This document shows, piece by piece, positions 1-11,213 of a stretch of 64,000 bases of DNA. The notes beneath the pieces are model-generated. The model did no database searches and was not told the origin of the DNA. It was given only the letters and a program-made list of their open reading frames with translations. Where the stretch lies: the NCBI RefSeq assembly GCF_003364205.1, contig NZ_NXLV01000001.1:186001-250000 (forward strand), in the 5' to 3' direction. Origin of the DNA: Helicobacter brantae. Lineage in GTDB: Bacteria > Campylobacterota > Campylobacteria > Campylobacterales > Helicobacteraceae. The position numbers and the translations under genes are program-made. Position 1 is the first letter of the stretch, and every line of letters begins with the position of its first letter.

Positions 1-79
1 TTGCCCCTTTGCCACTAGCAAGGACTTTGGGAGCATTATGCAAGGCTTGATTGTAAGCTAGGGCAGCGGCTTTTTTCAT
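1..79 (-). CDS. flhX: FlhB C-terminal-like protein FlhX (5' part only)
   Basis: The minus strand opens with ATG at 79 and reads through to the window edge, giving 26 residues that begin MKKAAALAYNQALHNAPKVL. This resembles the start of the short proteins matching the cytoplasmic C-terminal domain of FlhB, the export-gate protein that switches type III flagellar secretion. In H. pylori such a gene (flhX) lies directly downstream of riboflavin synthase, and here it starts 2 bases after the ribE stop, so the context agrees. Only the N-terminus is visible; the NPTH-type cleavage region would lie outside the window. Confidence 0.7.
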   Translation of the reverse strand, partial: MKKAAALAYNQALHNAPKVLASGKGA

Positions 80-81
80 CT

Positions 82-690
82 CTAGTATCCTAGAGTGAGA
101 GCGTCAAATCTCTCCCACGATCCTTTCCTCATTTTGCCCATAAGATGAGCGATACTCCTCACAATCACATCACTTTCAATATTGACTCTTCTATTGGGTT
201 TGTAGGTGTGAAAGAGAGTGTTTTGGAGTGTGTGAGGAATAAGGGTAAGGGTAAGATAGGGGGCTGAGAAGTCTGTGATTGTCAGACTTACCCCATCAAC
301 ACTCACAGAGCCATCAGTTACCATTAGATGATGAAGATGAGGGGGGAGCTTGATATTAAAGAGTGTTTGAGAGCTTTCTTTTTTGATATGAGTAAGCACT
401 CCCACTCCATCGATATGCCCTTGCACAATATGCCCATCAAGTCTATCACTAAAACGCAGAGCAGGTTCTAAATGCACTTTACCTCTAAGATTTTCTATGG
501 CGATTTTCTCTTGAGTGTGAGAAGTAAGATTGAGGGAAAATCCCCACTTATAAATCTCTACAACAGTAAGACAAGCTCCATTGATAGCGATACTATCCCC
601 AATATTTGGAACATAAGGAGAGAGGATTTCTAAAGTATTGTTTTTGAAACTCTTAACTTCTGCAATTTCTCGGATCAAACCACTAAACAT
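82..690 (-). CDS. ribE: Riboflavin synthase alpha subunit
   Basis: The enzyme dismutates two 6,7-dimethyl-8-ribityllumazine molecules to riboflavin and a pyrimidinedione in the cytosol. The 202 residues match the family length and show its two repeated lumazine-binding barrels. The N-terminus MFSGLIREIAEV is typical; the first barrel includes NGACLTVVE and the second DGVSLTITDF, with GHIVQGHIDGVG at the join. The ATG at 690 lies about 25 bases below a TATAAT shared back to back with tatD. The gene runs straight into flhX with a 2-base gap, so the two are probably co-transcribed. Confidence 0.95.
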   Translation of the reverse strand: MFSGLIREIAEVKSFKNNTLEILSPYVPNIGDSIAINGACLTVVEIYKWGFSLNLTSHTQEKIAIENLRGKVHLEPALRFSDRLDGHIVQGHIDGVGVLTHIKKESSQTLFNIKLPPHLHHLMVTDGSVSVDGVSLTITDFSAPYLTLTLIPHTLQNTLFHTYKPNRRVNIESDVIVRSIAHLMGKMRKGSWERFDALTLGY

Positions 691-714
691 ATCTTGCCTT
701 TTTTGTTTTGCAAA

Positions 715-724
715 ATTATATAAT
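715..724. promoter_or_regulatory. Overlapping divergent -10 elements for ribE and tatD
   Basis: The palindromic stretch attatataat holds a TATAAT on the plus strand (719-724, toward tatD) and another on the minus strand (715-720, toward ribE). No clear -35 is visible, which is usual in Helicobacter. The two -10 boxes overlap, so polymerase binding in one direction should exclude the other. This is inferred from sequence only. Confidence 0.5.
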
Positions 725-755
725 TTCTTTTGATTATAAAAGCAAAAGGAAAAAA

Positions 756-1514
756 ATGATCACTGATACGCATTGTCATCTTGATAGTGAAGTTTTTAGA
801 GAAGATTTGGCGATTGTGATTGACAATGCCAAAGCTGTGGGAGTGAAGAGGTTTGTTATCCCTGCGGCAGATTTGAAGGATTTAGAATATGCCAAAGCGA
901 TTGCAAGTAAGTATGAAGAGGTGTATTTTGCTAGTGGGGTTCATCCCTATCACTTAGAGAGCTATGACTTTGAGAGAGTGAGGGCAATGTGTGAGGAGAA
1001 GAAGTGTATTGCTGTGGGGGAGTGTGGGCTTGATTATTTTAGATTGAGTGAGGGAAGAGAGCAAGAGGAGAGGGAAGAGCAAAAAAGGGTTTTGATAGAG
1101 CAAATTGAGCTTTCTATCAAGCTCAATCTTCCTCTAATCTTGCATGTAAGAGAAGCAAGTCATGATATAGCAGAAATTTTGAGGCATTATCCCAAAGCTA
1201 GAGGGGTATTTCACTGCTTCAATGCTGATGAAGTCTTGCTAGAGTTTAAAGAGAGGTTTTTTTATGGAATCGGAGGGGTTTTGACTTTCAAAAATGCAAG
1301 GCGATTGCTTGAAGTGTTGCCAAAGATTCCACTTAGTCGCCTTGTGCTAGAAACTGACGCTCCCTATCTTACTCCCCACCCACATCGTGGAGAGAGAAAT
1401 GAGCCAAAGTTTATCCCTCTAGTTTTGCAAAAAATTTCAGAGATTTTAGCAATCCCTGTGGAGCAAATTTCAGAGCAGTGTGAGAAAAATACAAAAGAAC
1501 TCTTTGATTTATAG
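756..1514 (+). CDS. tatD: TatD family metal-dependent hydrolase/DNase
   Basis: A TIM-barrel amidohydrolase of the TatD/YcfH type, which in other bacteria acts as a 3'-5' exonuclease in DNA repair or quality control. The N-terminal metal motif is DTHCHLD, followed by GECGLDYF, LHVREA, VFHCFNADE and the C-terminal ETDAPYLTP, all in family order. I chose ATG 756, giving 252 residues, because it is preceded by AAAAGGA and begins MITDTHCHLD. A TTG 48 bases upstream also opens the frame but adds a sequence unlike the family. An intrinsic terminator begins at the stop codon. Confidence 0.92.
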   Translation: MITDTHCHLDSEVFREDLAIVIDNAKAVGVKRFVIPAADLKDLEYAKAIASKYEEVYFASGVHPYHLESYDFERVRAMCEEKKCIAVGECGLDYFRLSEGREQEEREEQKRVLIEQIELSIKLNLPLILHVREASHDIAEILRHYPKARGVFHCFNADEVLLEFKERFFYGIGGVLTFKNARRLLEVLPKIPLSRLVLETDAPYLTPHPHRGERNEPKFIPLVLQKISEILAIPVEQISEQCEKNTKELFDL

Positions 1515-1532
1515 GATAAAATTATCCTTTTT
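1513..1532 (+). terminator. Intrinsic terminator after tatD
   Basis: A perfect 7-base stem, AGGATAA (1513-1519) and TTATCCT (1522-1528), with a 2-base gap is followed by more T residues to 1532. The left arm overlaps the tatD TAG stop. The next gene begins 20 bases on, so termination is likely partial or mltD has its own promoter. Confidence 0.6.
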
Positions 1533-1551
1533 GTAATTTGGAGATGATAGA

Positions 1552-2670
1552 TTGAGAATTTTTAGCCTATGTTGTTTGAGTTTTTTATCTTTATTTGGTG
1601 CGATTGATTATCAAAGCTCTGTGGATTTCAAAATGCCCCAAGTGAGGACAAGTGAGAATATTTTGAACTCCTTTGATTTGGACGCTTCATTTTTGCCCTC
1701 ACTCAATATGTCAAATGCGACTTATAAACGCAGTGTGAAAGCAAGGTGGGATTATTTTGTAGAGAAGTTTGATAAGGGCTATGAGGTGATTCCTACATTG
1801 CGTTTGATGATGATAGAGCAGGGGATTCCTCAAGAATTTTTATTTCTTGCAATGGCAGAATCTGAGTTTTCTATGAGGGCTTTTAGTCCTAAGAAAGCAA
1901 GTGGGATATGGCAGTTGATGCCTAAGACTGCCAAAGAAATGGGGCTAAAAATCAACAACTACATTGATGAGCGTCGCGACCCTATCAAAAGCACAAAAGC
2001 AGCGATAAAATACCTCAAATTTCTCAAAAACATTACAGGGGAGTGGTATCTAGCCGCAATGGCTTATAATTGTGGTGTAGGGCGATTGCAAAAGGCAATC
2101 AAAAAGGCAGGAAGTAAGGATTTGGAAGTGTTATTAGATCCTCAAAAAGCATATTTGCCAAGAGAGACAAGGAATTATATTCGTATGATTTTGGGAATGA
2201 GTTTGGCCTTTAATGATGCAGATGTGCTAAAAAATGAGGATAGAGAATACTTCCTTAATCGTGGGGCAGGAAGTATGATTACAGGAGTGGAGGTGCAAGC
2301 AGGCACACCACTAGTGGATATTGCCAAAGCCATTGGCTTGGATCTCAATGAGCTGAAGCGATACAACAAGCAATTTCGCTACAACTTCCTTCCCCCTGGT
2401 AAGGGCAAATACACCGTTTATATCCCTTATGATAAATTAGCTCTTTTTAGGCAAGAGTTTCAATCCTCACGCCGAGCGAATGAAATGTTTGTGCTTCACT
2501 ATGTCAAAAAAGGTGAAACGCTCTCAAGTATCGCCAAAAAATATAAAAGTGATATTAAAGAGATAAAAAATATCAATGAGGTAAAAAGCTCACATTTGAG
2601 TATCAAACAAGCTTTGATTATTCCTGTGTTAAAAGATCAATACAAAAAGAGAGTGGCACAAAAACAATGA
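1552..2670 (+). CDS. mltD: Membrane-bound lytic murein transglycosylase D-like, LysM domain
   Basis: It cleaves the glycan strands of peptidoglycan in the periplasm to make 1,6-anhydromuramyl ends. An N-terminal signal peptide (residues 1-17, hydrophobic, ending FLSLFGA) is followed by an SLT domain around residues 75-200. Visible motifs are LAMAESEFS with the catalytic glutamate, ASGIWQLMPKTAKEMG, and LAAMAYNCGVGRLQKA. Around residues 320-365 a LysM module (VKKGETLSSIAKKYKS) binds the wall. The start is a TTG with GGAG 9 bases upstream, because no ATG precedes the signal peptide. It overlaps rlpA by 4 bases; the pair is also adjacent in H. pylori. Confidence 0.92.
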   Translation: MRIFSLCCLSFLSLFGAIDYQSSVDFKMPQVRTSENILNSFDLDASFLPSLNMSNATYKRSVKARWDYFVEKFDKGYEVIPTLRLMMIEQGIPQEFLFLAMAESEFSMRAFSPKKASGIWQLMPKTAKEMGLKINNYIDERRDPIKSTKAAIKYLKFLKNITGEWYLAAMAYNCGVGRLQKAIKKAGSKDLEVLLDPQKAYLPRETRNYIRMILGMSLAFNDADVLKNEDREYFLNRGAGSMITGVEVQAGTPLVDIAKAIGLDLNELKRYNKQFRYNFLPPGKGKYTVYIPYDKLALFRQEFQSSRRANEMFVLHYVKKGETLSSIAKKYKSDIKEIKNINEVKSSHLSIKQALIIPVLKDQYKKRVAQKQ

Positions 2671-3575
2671 GAGTTTATATTTTAGCTTTAGGTTTTTTAG
2701 TTTTGGCTGGATGTTCAAGCAAGAGTGTTTATCGTGGAGGAAGTGGGGGATTTGAAAATTATGAGGATATGGCTCTTTATCGCAAAGGCACAAGCTTAGA
2801 TCCTGATATGACACCTCCAAGCAATCCAAGTGAGATTAGAGGTGGAGTAGGGGTAGATACAAGGGGAATGAGAGAATCTCAAGCGATTCAGAGGGCGACA
2901 ATGCGTCCTTATAAGATTGATGGAAAGTGGTATTATCCTCAAAGAGTGAGTTTGGGTGAGAAATTTGATGGGATTGCAAGTTGGTATGGTCCAAACTTCC
3001 ACGCCAAAAAAACCTCAAATGGAGAGATTTATAATATGCACGCTCACACTGCTGCAAGTAAGATTTTGCCGATGAATACCGTGGTGCGTGTGTATAACAA
3101 AGAAAATGGCAAAAGCACAATTGTAAGAATCAATGATAGAGGGCCTTTTGTAGATGGAAGGATTATTGATCTCTCCAATGCCGCAGCACACGATATTGAT
3201 ATGGTGCAAAAAGGCACAGCTCAAGTGCAACTTGAAGTTATAGGATTTAAAGGAATTATTGGCACACAAATGAATCGCCCAAGCGAGATGAATAAAGAGC
3301 TTAGTGCAGAATTTAAAGTCGGAAATAGCGATGAGAGCGTTGATGGTGGAAGCTTTGCATTGCAAGTGGGGGCATTCAGACGCAAAGAAGGAGCAGAGGA
3401 AACCAAAGCCCAATTTGATCAGCTCAGAAACTATCAGACAATCATTCAAGAGCAAGAGCTTGATGATGGCGTGATTTATCGTGTGCTTATTCAAGGCTTT
3501 AGAAGCGAAGAAGAAGCCAATGACTTCCTCTCTTCTCATCCAAATATCAAGGCAAAAGTGATTATCAGACAATGA
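2667..3575 (+). CDS. rlpA: RlpA-like septal-ring lipoprotein, SPOR domain
   Basis: An outer-membrane lipoprotein that in other bacteria cleaves denuded glycan strands at the division site. The signal peptide ends in the lipobox LAGCSS, with the lipidated cysteine near residue 16. A double-psi beta-barrel follows at about residues 100-190 (GIASWYGPNFHAKKTSNGE, INDRGPFVDGRIIDLS), carrying the conserved H and D of the RlpA/expansin active site. A C-terminal SPOR domain (FALQVGAFRRKEGAEET) at about residues 228-302 would bind glycan lacking stem peptides. Its ATGA overlaps with mltD upstream and kdsC downstream suggest coupled translation. Confidence 0.92.
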   Translation: MRVYILALGFLVLAGCSSKSVYRGGSGGFENYEDMALYRKGTSLDPDMTPPSNPSEIRGGVGVDTRGMRESQAIQRATMRPYKIDGKWYYPQRVSLGEKFDGIASWYGPNFHAKKTSNGEIYNMHAHTAASKILPMNTVVRVYNKENGKSTIVRINDRGPFVDGRIIDLSNAAAHDIDMVQKGTAQVQLEVIGFKGIIGTQMNRPSEMNKELSAEFKVGNSDESVDGGSFALQVGAFRRKEGAEETKAQFDQLRNYQTIIQEQELDDGVIYRVLIQGFRSEEEANDFLSSHPNIKAKVIIRQ

Positions 3576-4066
3576 TAGAGATGTTGCTTTTAGACGTCGA
3601 TGGGACTTTGAGTGATGGCAAGATTTATTATAGTGATAATGGAGGGGAGTATAAAGTCTTTGATGTCAAAGATGGCTTAGGGCTTAGGGTATGGAAAAAA
3701 CTAGGGAAAAAGTCTGCCATTATTACAGGAAGAAAGTCGCTAATTGTTGAGAGAAGAGCCAAAGAGCTAGGAATAGATGAAATCTATATGGGGGTAGAGG
3801 ATAAGGCAGAGGTAGCAAAAGAGATTAAACAAAAGTATTCCCTTTCTCAAGAGCAAGTGGCTTGTATTGGTGATGATTATAATGATTTGCCAATGTTTAA
3901 AGAAAGTGGATTAAAGTTTTCTCCACAAAACGCAGTTGAATTCATCAAGAAAAATGCCGATATGGTGTTGTCAAAAAAAGGTGGTGATGGAGCTGTAAGA
4001 GAGCTTATTGAGTTTTTAATGAGGCAAGAGGGTTTGGAGGAGAAGTGGCTTGAGTTCTTCACTTAA
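3572..4066 (+). CDS. kdsC: 3-deoxy-D-manno-octulosonate 8-phosphate phosphatase
   Basis: A HAD-superfamily phosphatase that turns KDO 8-phosphate into KDO for the LPS inner core. The 164 residues match the cap-less KdsC size. Motif I is LLLDVDGTLSDG near the N-terminus, motif II is SAIITGRKS, and the metal site near the C-terminus is GDDYNDLPMF. The gene starts inside the rlpA stop (ATGA) and overlaps lptC by 17 bases, so it lies in an LPS synthesis/export stretch with lptC and lptA. Confidence 0.93.
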   Translation: MIEMLLLDVDGTLSDGKIYYSDNGGEYKVFDVKDGLGLRVWKKLGKKSAIITGRKSLIVERRAKELGIDEIYMGVEDKAEVAKEIKQKYSLSQEQVACIGDDYNDLPMFKESGLKFSPQNAVEFIKKNADMVLSKKGGDGAVRELIEFLMRQEGLEEKWLEFFT

Positions 4067-4613
4067 GACATATTTGTTTTTTTTGTGCATTTTATTTTTC
4101 TCTGTGTATTTTGTCGTGCAACCTCCTGAGGGGGGAGAGAAAAAAGAGCGAAGCAATGAAGAAGTTGCAACGCTTGAAATCAATCAATTCACACTTTACT
4201 CTATCAGAGAGAGCAAACCTGAATTACTTGTAGTGGGGCTAAAGGCATTGCGATATGATGATAGAGAAGAGTTTTTTGATTTTTTTCTTGCCAATTTTGG
4301 GCTTCAAAGAGAGAAAAAAAAGGATTTTAAGCAAGAAGATATTGAGTATTTCAAAGTCGGACACGCAATCAAAAAGAAAGATATGTATTGGTTTTATAAA
4401 GGGATTGATTATTTGAGTGAGGGGGGAATGAGTTTTGTAGCAAAAGAGGGGATATATAACTCTAGTGCAAAAATCTTTGATAGTATAGGGTATTTTCAAT
4501 TCCAAAGCCAAGAGGGGAATTTTGAGGGGGAAAACTTGCATTTTGATGGAGAAAAGCAAGTGCTTGATGCAAATAATCCAAAAGGAAAGATATGGTTAGA
4601 AAACTCGCTTTGA
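4050..4613 (+). CDS. lptC: LptC-like LPS transport protein
   Basis: A 187-residue protein with one N-terminal membrane segment (LFFLCILFFSVYFVV) and a beta-rich periplasmic part, matching LptC, which passes LPS from the LptBFG extractor to LptA. Sequence identity within this family is low, so the call leans on topology, size and position between kdsC and lptA. The start is a TTG 9 bases after GGAGGAGAAG, inside the 3' end of kdsC. It overlaps lptA by 22 bases. Confidence 0.75.
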   Translation: MSSSLKTYLFFLCILFFSVYFVVQPPEGGEKKERSNEEVATLEINQFTLYSIRESKPELLVVGLKALRYDDREEFFDFFLANFGLQREKKKDFKQEDIEYFKVGHAIKKKDMYWFYKGIDYLSEGGMSFVAKEGIYNSSAKIFDSIGYFQFQSQEGNFEGENLHFDGEKQVLDANNPKGKIWLENSL

Positions 4614-5071
4614 TTTGTTGCCTTATCACTTCTTTTTGGGCAAAAGACTTGCTAGAAGTGAGTGCTGAAAAAATCCATAGTAACCAAGAAAAGGGGCTAA
4701 CTACTATCAGTGGAAATGTTGTGATAAAAAAAGGGTTGGATATTCTCAAAGCCCAAAAAGTAGTCATCAAAACCGATTCTAAGCGAAATCCTACATTTTA
4801 TGATGCAAGTGGCAATGTGAATTTTAGAGTTACCCTAGAGGATAAAAGAGTGATGAATGGTGAGGCTCAAAAAGTAACCTATGATGCACTCAAAAATGAA
4901 TATCGCCTCAAAGGAAAAGCGTGGATCAAGGAAGAGGGTAAAAAAAACACAATTAGAGGAGAGGAGATTGTATTTAATCCTGTGAATGGTTATGCAAGTG
5001 TTGTGGGAGATAAGAAGAAACCTGCAAAAATCACATTCACACTTGAGGAGAAGGGAAAAAATGGCAAATAA
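4592..5071 (+). CDS. lptA: LPS transport periplasmic protein LptA
   Basis: A secreted 159-residue OstA-like protein that bridges the periplasm during LPS export. The N-terminus (MVRKLALICCLITSFWA) is a signal peptide. The body has the repeating beta-strand pattern of the family: LEVSAEKIHSNQEKGLTTIS, then GNVVIKKG, then KVTYDALKNEYRLKGKAWIK. The gene begins inside lptC and its stop overlaps the start of engB by 11 bases, so translation of all three is probably coupled. Confidence 0.87.
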   Translation: MVRKLALICCLITSFWAKDLLEVSAEKIHSNQEKGLTTISGNVVIKKGLDILKAQKVVIKTDSKRNPTFYDASGNVNFRVTLEDKRVMNGEAQKVTYDALKNEYRLKGKAWIKEEGKKNTIRGEEIVFNPVNGYASVVGDKKKPAKITFTLEEKGKNGK

Positions 5072-5666
5072 AATCCTCTCCCCTCGCTTCATCACCTCAG
5101 CCTCTAAGCTCCTAGAGTGTCCAAGTGCAGATTGCATAGAGATTGCGATTTTGGGAAGAAGTAATGTGGGAAAATCAAGCTTTATCAATCTATTTTTGGG
5201 CAAAAATGGATTAGCCAAAAGCTCTTCTACCCCTGGTAAAACTCAGCTTATCAACTTCTTTGGTGCAGAGTATATTGATGAGAGCAAAACCCTTGCTTTC
5301 AAAATCGTGGATTTGCCTGGTTTTGGTTATGCCAAAGTTTCCAAAGGGCAAAAGAGAGAATGGGATAAAAATCTAGTAGAGTTCTTATCTCAAAGAAATA
5401 GTATCAAACTCTTTTTGCATCTCATTGATTCAAGGCATACAGATTTGGAAAACGACAAATCTGTGGCAGATTTTCTCAAAGGATTTATTCGAGGCGATCA
5501 GAGTATTTTGCAGATTTACACCAAAGCCGATAAGCTCAAAAATCAAGAAAAAATGCGTTTCCTCTCTCGCAATCAAATCCTTGCCTCCACCAATCTCTCA
5601 GAGCCAAAAATCACGCCTTTGGCAGAAGTGAGAAAGATAGTGATAGATAAGGCTTTGGAGGGCTAA
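5061..5666 (+). CDS. engB: Ribosome biogenesis GTPase EngB/YsxC/YihA
   Basis: A small GTPase needed for assembly of the 50S subunit. The P-loop is GRSNVGKSSFI, the switch region SSTPGKTQLINFF, G3 is DLPGFGYAKVS and G4 is YTKADKLK. I chose ATG 5061 (201 residues) because MANKILSPRFITSA is the usual family N-terminus and GGAGAAGGG sits just upstream. The longer frame opening at 4986 only reads through lptA sequence. Confidence 0.95.
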   Translation: MANKILSPRFITSASKLLECPSADCIEIAILGRSNVGKSSFINLFLGKNGLAKSSSTPGKTQLINFFGAEYIDESKTLAFKIVDLPGFGYAKVSKGQKREWDKNLVEFLSQRNSIKLFLHLIDSRHTDLENDKSVADFLKGFIRGDQSILQIYTKADKLKNQEKMRFLSRNQILASTNLSEPKITPLAEVRKIVIDKALEG

Positions 5667-5667
5667 A

Positions 5668-6123
5668 ATGGAGTTTGTCAAACCCACATTGAAAGATATT
5701 GCTGAAATGATTGCTCTTGTTGAGCCTGAAGTCAAAAAAGGTGTTATCTTGCCTAGAAGTCAAGAAGAAATGGCAAATACCATTCGCTCATACTATGTGG
5801 CAAAGGTAGAGGGCAGGATCGTGGGGTTTTGTGCTTTGCATATTTACTCCCCTTCTTTGGCAGAAGTGAGGAGTTTGATTGTCAAAGAAGAATATCGCTC
5901 CAATGGGATAGGCAAAGGGCTTGTAGAGCTTCTTTTGGAAGAGGGCAAGAGATTGGGGATAGAAGAAGTGCTAGTTTTAACCTATCAAGAGAGGTTTTTT
6001 AAAGCTTTAGGGTTTAGTGTGATTGAAAAAGAAGAGATTCCCAACCCCAAAATTTGGACGGATTGTATCAAATGCAAACATTTTCCAAAATGCAACGAAA
6101 TCGCATTGTTAAAAAGAATCTAG
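5668..6123 (+). CDS. GNAT acetyltransferase, short-form N-acetylglutamate synthase type
   Basis: A single GNAT domain of 151 residues. The acetyl-CoA loop is EEYRSNGIGKGLVELLL and the end reads PNPKIWTDCIKCKHFPKCNE. That cysteine-containing tail is typical of the stand-alone N-acetylglutamate synthases of Campylobacterota, which catalyse the first step of arginine synthesis. It starts 1 base after engB. The arginine role is inferred from motif resemblance; a general GNAT function cannot be excluded. Confidence 0.72.
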   Translation: MEFVKPTLKDIAEMIALVEPEVKKGVILPRSQEEMANTIRSYYVAKVEGRIVGFCALHIYSPSLAEVRSLIVKEEYRSNGIGKGLVELLLEEGKRLGIEEVLVLTYQERFFKALGFSVIEKEEIPNPKIWTDCIKCKHFPKCNEIALLKRI

Positions 6124-6528
6124 GCTATTTTTTAGTCTTTATTGCTTTGGCAATTTATTGTTTTTTGGGAGATATTTTTGTCTTTTTGCCTCCATTGCTA
6201 GGAGTAATGTTTGTGCTATTTTCTCACTCAATTGTCCAAAGAAAGACAGCAAATCTCATCTTAATCTTTGCCTATTTGCTTTGGATAGAGTGTGATAGGG
6301 GATTGGCTTTGGGGACTTTGATTGTCTTTTATACTCTTTATTATATTTTGGTATTTAATCCTATTGAGTTTTGGATCAGAAAAAAAATGAATTTTTTGTA
6401 TGTAGCTTTGGTGTATTTGGGGTTTTTTATCTTATTGGGATTTGTGGGGAGCTATGGCGAGGGTATGGAGCTAGGGAGTTTGGCAGGATTATTTGTATAT
6501 TATGCAATCTTAGAGGGGGCGATAAGCT

Positions 6529-6545
<17 letters not shown>
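6090..6545 (+). CDS. Hypothetical inner-membrane protein upstream of mrdA
   Basis: About 151 residues with several hydrophobic segments (YFLVFIALAIYCFLG, PPLLGVMFVLFS, LILIFAYLLWI, LIVFYTLYYILV, YVALVYLGFFILLGFVG), suggesting five to six membrane passes. It starts inside the acetyltransferase gene and overlaps mrdA by 17 bases. H. pylori has a comparable protein of unknown function between engB and PBP2. The position suggests an MreD-like role in the elongation machinery, but nothing in the sequence proves it. The start is uncertain: ATG 6072 and TTG 6054 are in frame. Confidence 0.7.
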
Positions 6546-9317
<2,772 letters not shown>

Positions 9318-9319
9318 GA

Positions 9320-10504
9320 GTGGAATTCTTGCAAGACAAAAAGATTCTATTGTGTGTGAGTGGGGGAATCGCAGTCTATAAAAGCTTAGAGCTTGTAAGA
9401 TTTTTCAAAAAAAGGGGAGCTAGGGTTAGGGTGGTGATGAGTGAGGGGGCAGAGCGATTTGTGGGGGCATTGAGCTTTGAGGCTTTGAGTGGAGAAGTGG
9501 TGTTAAAAGAGGGGAGTGAGAGCTGGAGTGAGGGAGGAGCAAACCATATTAGCTATGCGAGTTGGGCTGATGTGTGTGTGATTGCCCCCTCTACCATAAA
9601 CACACTTTGTAAATTTGCCTATGGGATTGCTGATAATGTAATGCTTAGCACCCTTTTGGCCTCTCCCTCTCCTAAACTCATCGCTCCAAGTGCCAATACA
9701 ACTATGTATCTCTCCCCACAAAGCCAAAACGCACTCAAAAGGTTGCAAGAAATAGGAGTGCAGATTATATCCCCAAGAGAGGATTTACTAGCGTGTGGGG
9801 TAAAGGGCGTGGGGGCAATGGCAGAAGTAGAGGAGATTGGCTATGAGGTGGCTAGAGCTTTAAAAAAAAATAAGTTTTGGAGTGGGAAAGAAGTGGTGAT
9901 TAGTGGTGGGGGGAGCAGTGAGGCTATTGATGAAGTCAGATGCATTAGCAATCATTCAAGCGGACTACAAGCAAGTTATCTAGCCCTAGTGTTATATCTT
10001 TTGGGAGCAAATGTAACTTTTGTAACTTCTAAAATCCCAATCTTTCTCCCTAGTGGGATAAGAATCATCAAAGCCCAAAGCACACAAGAGTTTTATGAAA
10101 AGATTTCAATGAATGTGAGTGAGGGGGGGTATTATTTTGGAGTGGGGGCAATGAGTGATTTCAAACCCAAAGATTCTCAAAAGGGCAAAATCAAAAAATC
10201 TCAAGGCTTAGAGCTAGAGTTTGTCCCCACGATTGACATTCTCAAAACATTGCAAAAAGAAGGGCTAATCAAAGTCGGATTTAAGGCTGAAAAAGACAAG
10301 CAAAACGCCAAAAGTTATGCCACAAAAATGCTAGAGGAGAAAGGGTGCAAATATGTTTGCCTCAATGTCTTAGGAGAGCAAAACCCCTTTGGTTCAGAGC
10401 AAAATGCCATAACGCTTTTTTATGAGGGTGGGAGCAAAGAGTTTGCACTTAGCAATAAGCTCTCATTGTGCTTCTCTCTTTTGGAGTTTATCGCTAATGA
10501 TTGA
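9320..10504 (+). CDS. coaBC: Bifunctional phosphopantothenoylcysteine synthetase/decarboxylase
   Basis: Coenzyme A synthesis: CTP-dependent ligation of cysteine to 4'-phosphopantothenate, then FMN-dependent decarboxylation. The CoaC domain (residues 1-185) shows VSGGIAVYKSLELVRFF, ANTTMYLSP and LLACGVKGVG. The CoaB domain (about 190-394) shows ISGGGSSEAIDEVRCISNHS and VGAMSDFKPK. The start is GTG, 2 bases after pseB. A 7-G run at 10123-10129 is probably too short for phase variation. Confidence 0.95.
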   Translation: MEFLQDKKILLCVSGGIAVYKSLELVRFFKKRGARVRVVMSEGAERFVGALSFEALSGEVVLKEGSESWSEGGANHISYASWADVCVIAPSTINTLCKFAYGIADNVMLSTLLASPSPKLIAPSANTTMYLSPQSQNALKRLQEIGVQIISPREDLLACGVKGVGAMAEVEEIGYEVARALKKNKFWSGKEVVISGGGSSEAIDEVRCISNHSSGLQASYLALVLYLLGANVTFVTSKIPIFLPSGIRIIKAQSTQEFYEKISMNVSEGGYYFGVGAMSDFKPKDSQKGKIKKSQGLELEFVPTIDILKTLQKEGLIKVGFKAEKDKQNAKSYATKMLEEKGCKYVCLNVLGEQNPFGSEQNAITLFYEGGSKEFALSNKLSLCFSLLEFIAND

Positions 10505-11204
10505 GAGGCTTTTGGAAATCCAAAGACTAAATCTAGCAAGTAAAATTGGCAAAGAAAGTATCTTTAACTCCACACTCCCAATCAAACTCAAAGTCCTAGC
10601 CAAAAAAGGGGGAATGAAATATCTCCTAGAAGTAGGCAAACGCACTCTAGAAACTCGCTCCCTCAAAGAGCTTGAGGTGGGAGCGAAGTATTTTGCGATG
10701 ATGAAGAGTGGCAAGGCAGGAAATATCATTCTCTCTTCCCTCACCCCTGAGCCAAAACTCAACAAAACTCCTCTAAGCCTTGATTTTATAGAGAGCAAGG
10801 AGCTAATGAGTAAGAATACTTTCAAAGAGATTGCAGAGTTTGCAAGCGAGCGTTTAGCAAGAGCTGAGGGCAAGGAAGAGTTTATGGAGTGGGCGTTTGT
10901 GCTGAGTGGATTGCAAAAGGGAGTTTTGAGCTTTTGTATCCAAGATGAAGAAAAAAAGCACTACACACAAGTGAAAAAGAGAAAAAATAGTTTAGAATTT
11001 TACGCAGTTTTTAGCCATTTGGGGATTTTGAGTGGCAAACTCTCTAGTATTTTGGAGCTTGAAGTGATGTATCCTTCAGTTGCCAAGCTTTTGGAAGAAA
11101 ATTTAGATTTGCTAAAGTGGGGAGGAGAAGTGAGGATTGAAGTCAAAGAGGGGATTAAGCCTTTGTTTTGTATGCAAGAGAGTTTATTGGATTTAAGCAT
11201 TTAG
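10497..11204 (+). CDS. Conserved hypothetical protein downstream of coaBC
   Basis: A soluble 235-residue protein, basic in the first half, with no signal peptide or recognised motif. ATG 10497 follows TTGGAG and overlaps the coaBC end by 8 bases. A hypothetical gene sits at the same place in H. pylori, so it is probably a conserved family of the group. It lies between coenzyme A and undecaprenyl diphosphate synthesis genes; I can assign no function. Confidence 0.75.
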   Translation: MIERLLEIQRLNLASKIGKESIFNSTLPIKLKVLAKKGGMKYLLEVGKRTLETRSLKELEVGAKYFAMMKSGKAGNIILSSLTPEPKLNKTPLSLDFIESKELMSKNTFKEIAEFASERLARAEGKEEFMEWAFVLSGLQKGVLSFCIQDEEKKHYTQVKKRKNSLEFYAVFSHLGILSGKLSSILELEVMYPSVAKLLEENLDLLKWGGEVRIEVKEGIKPLFCMQESLLDLSI

Positions 11205-11213
11205 GAATGAGTG

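Noticed and set aside
9862-9870. A9 run in coaBC
   Set aside because: Runs of A this long are common in this genome where lysine codons meet; the gene is essential and in frame.
10123-10129. G7 run in coaBC as a possible phase-variation tract
   Set aside because: Seven bases is short for frequent slippage, and coaBC is essential, so switching it off would be lethal.
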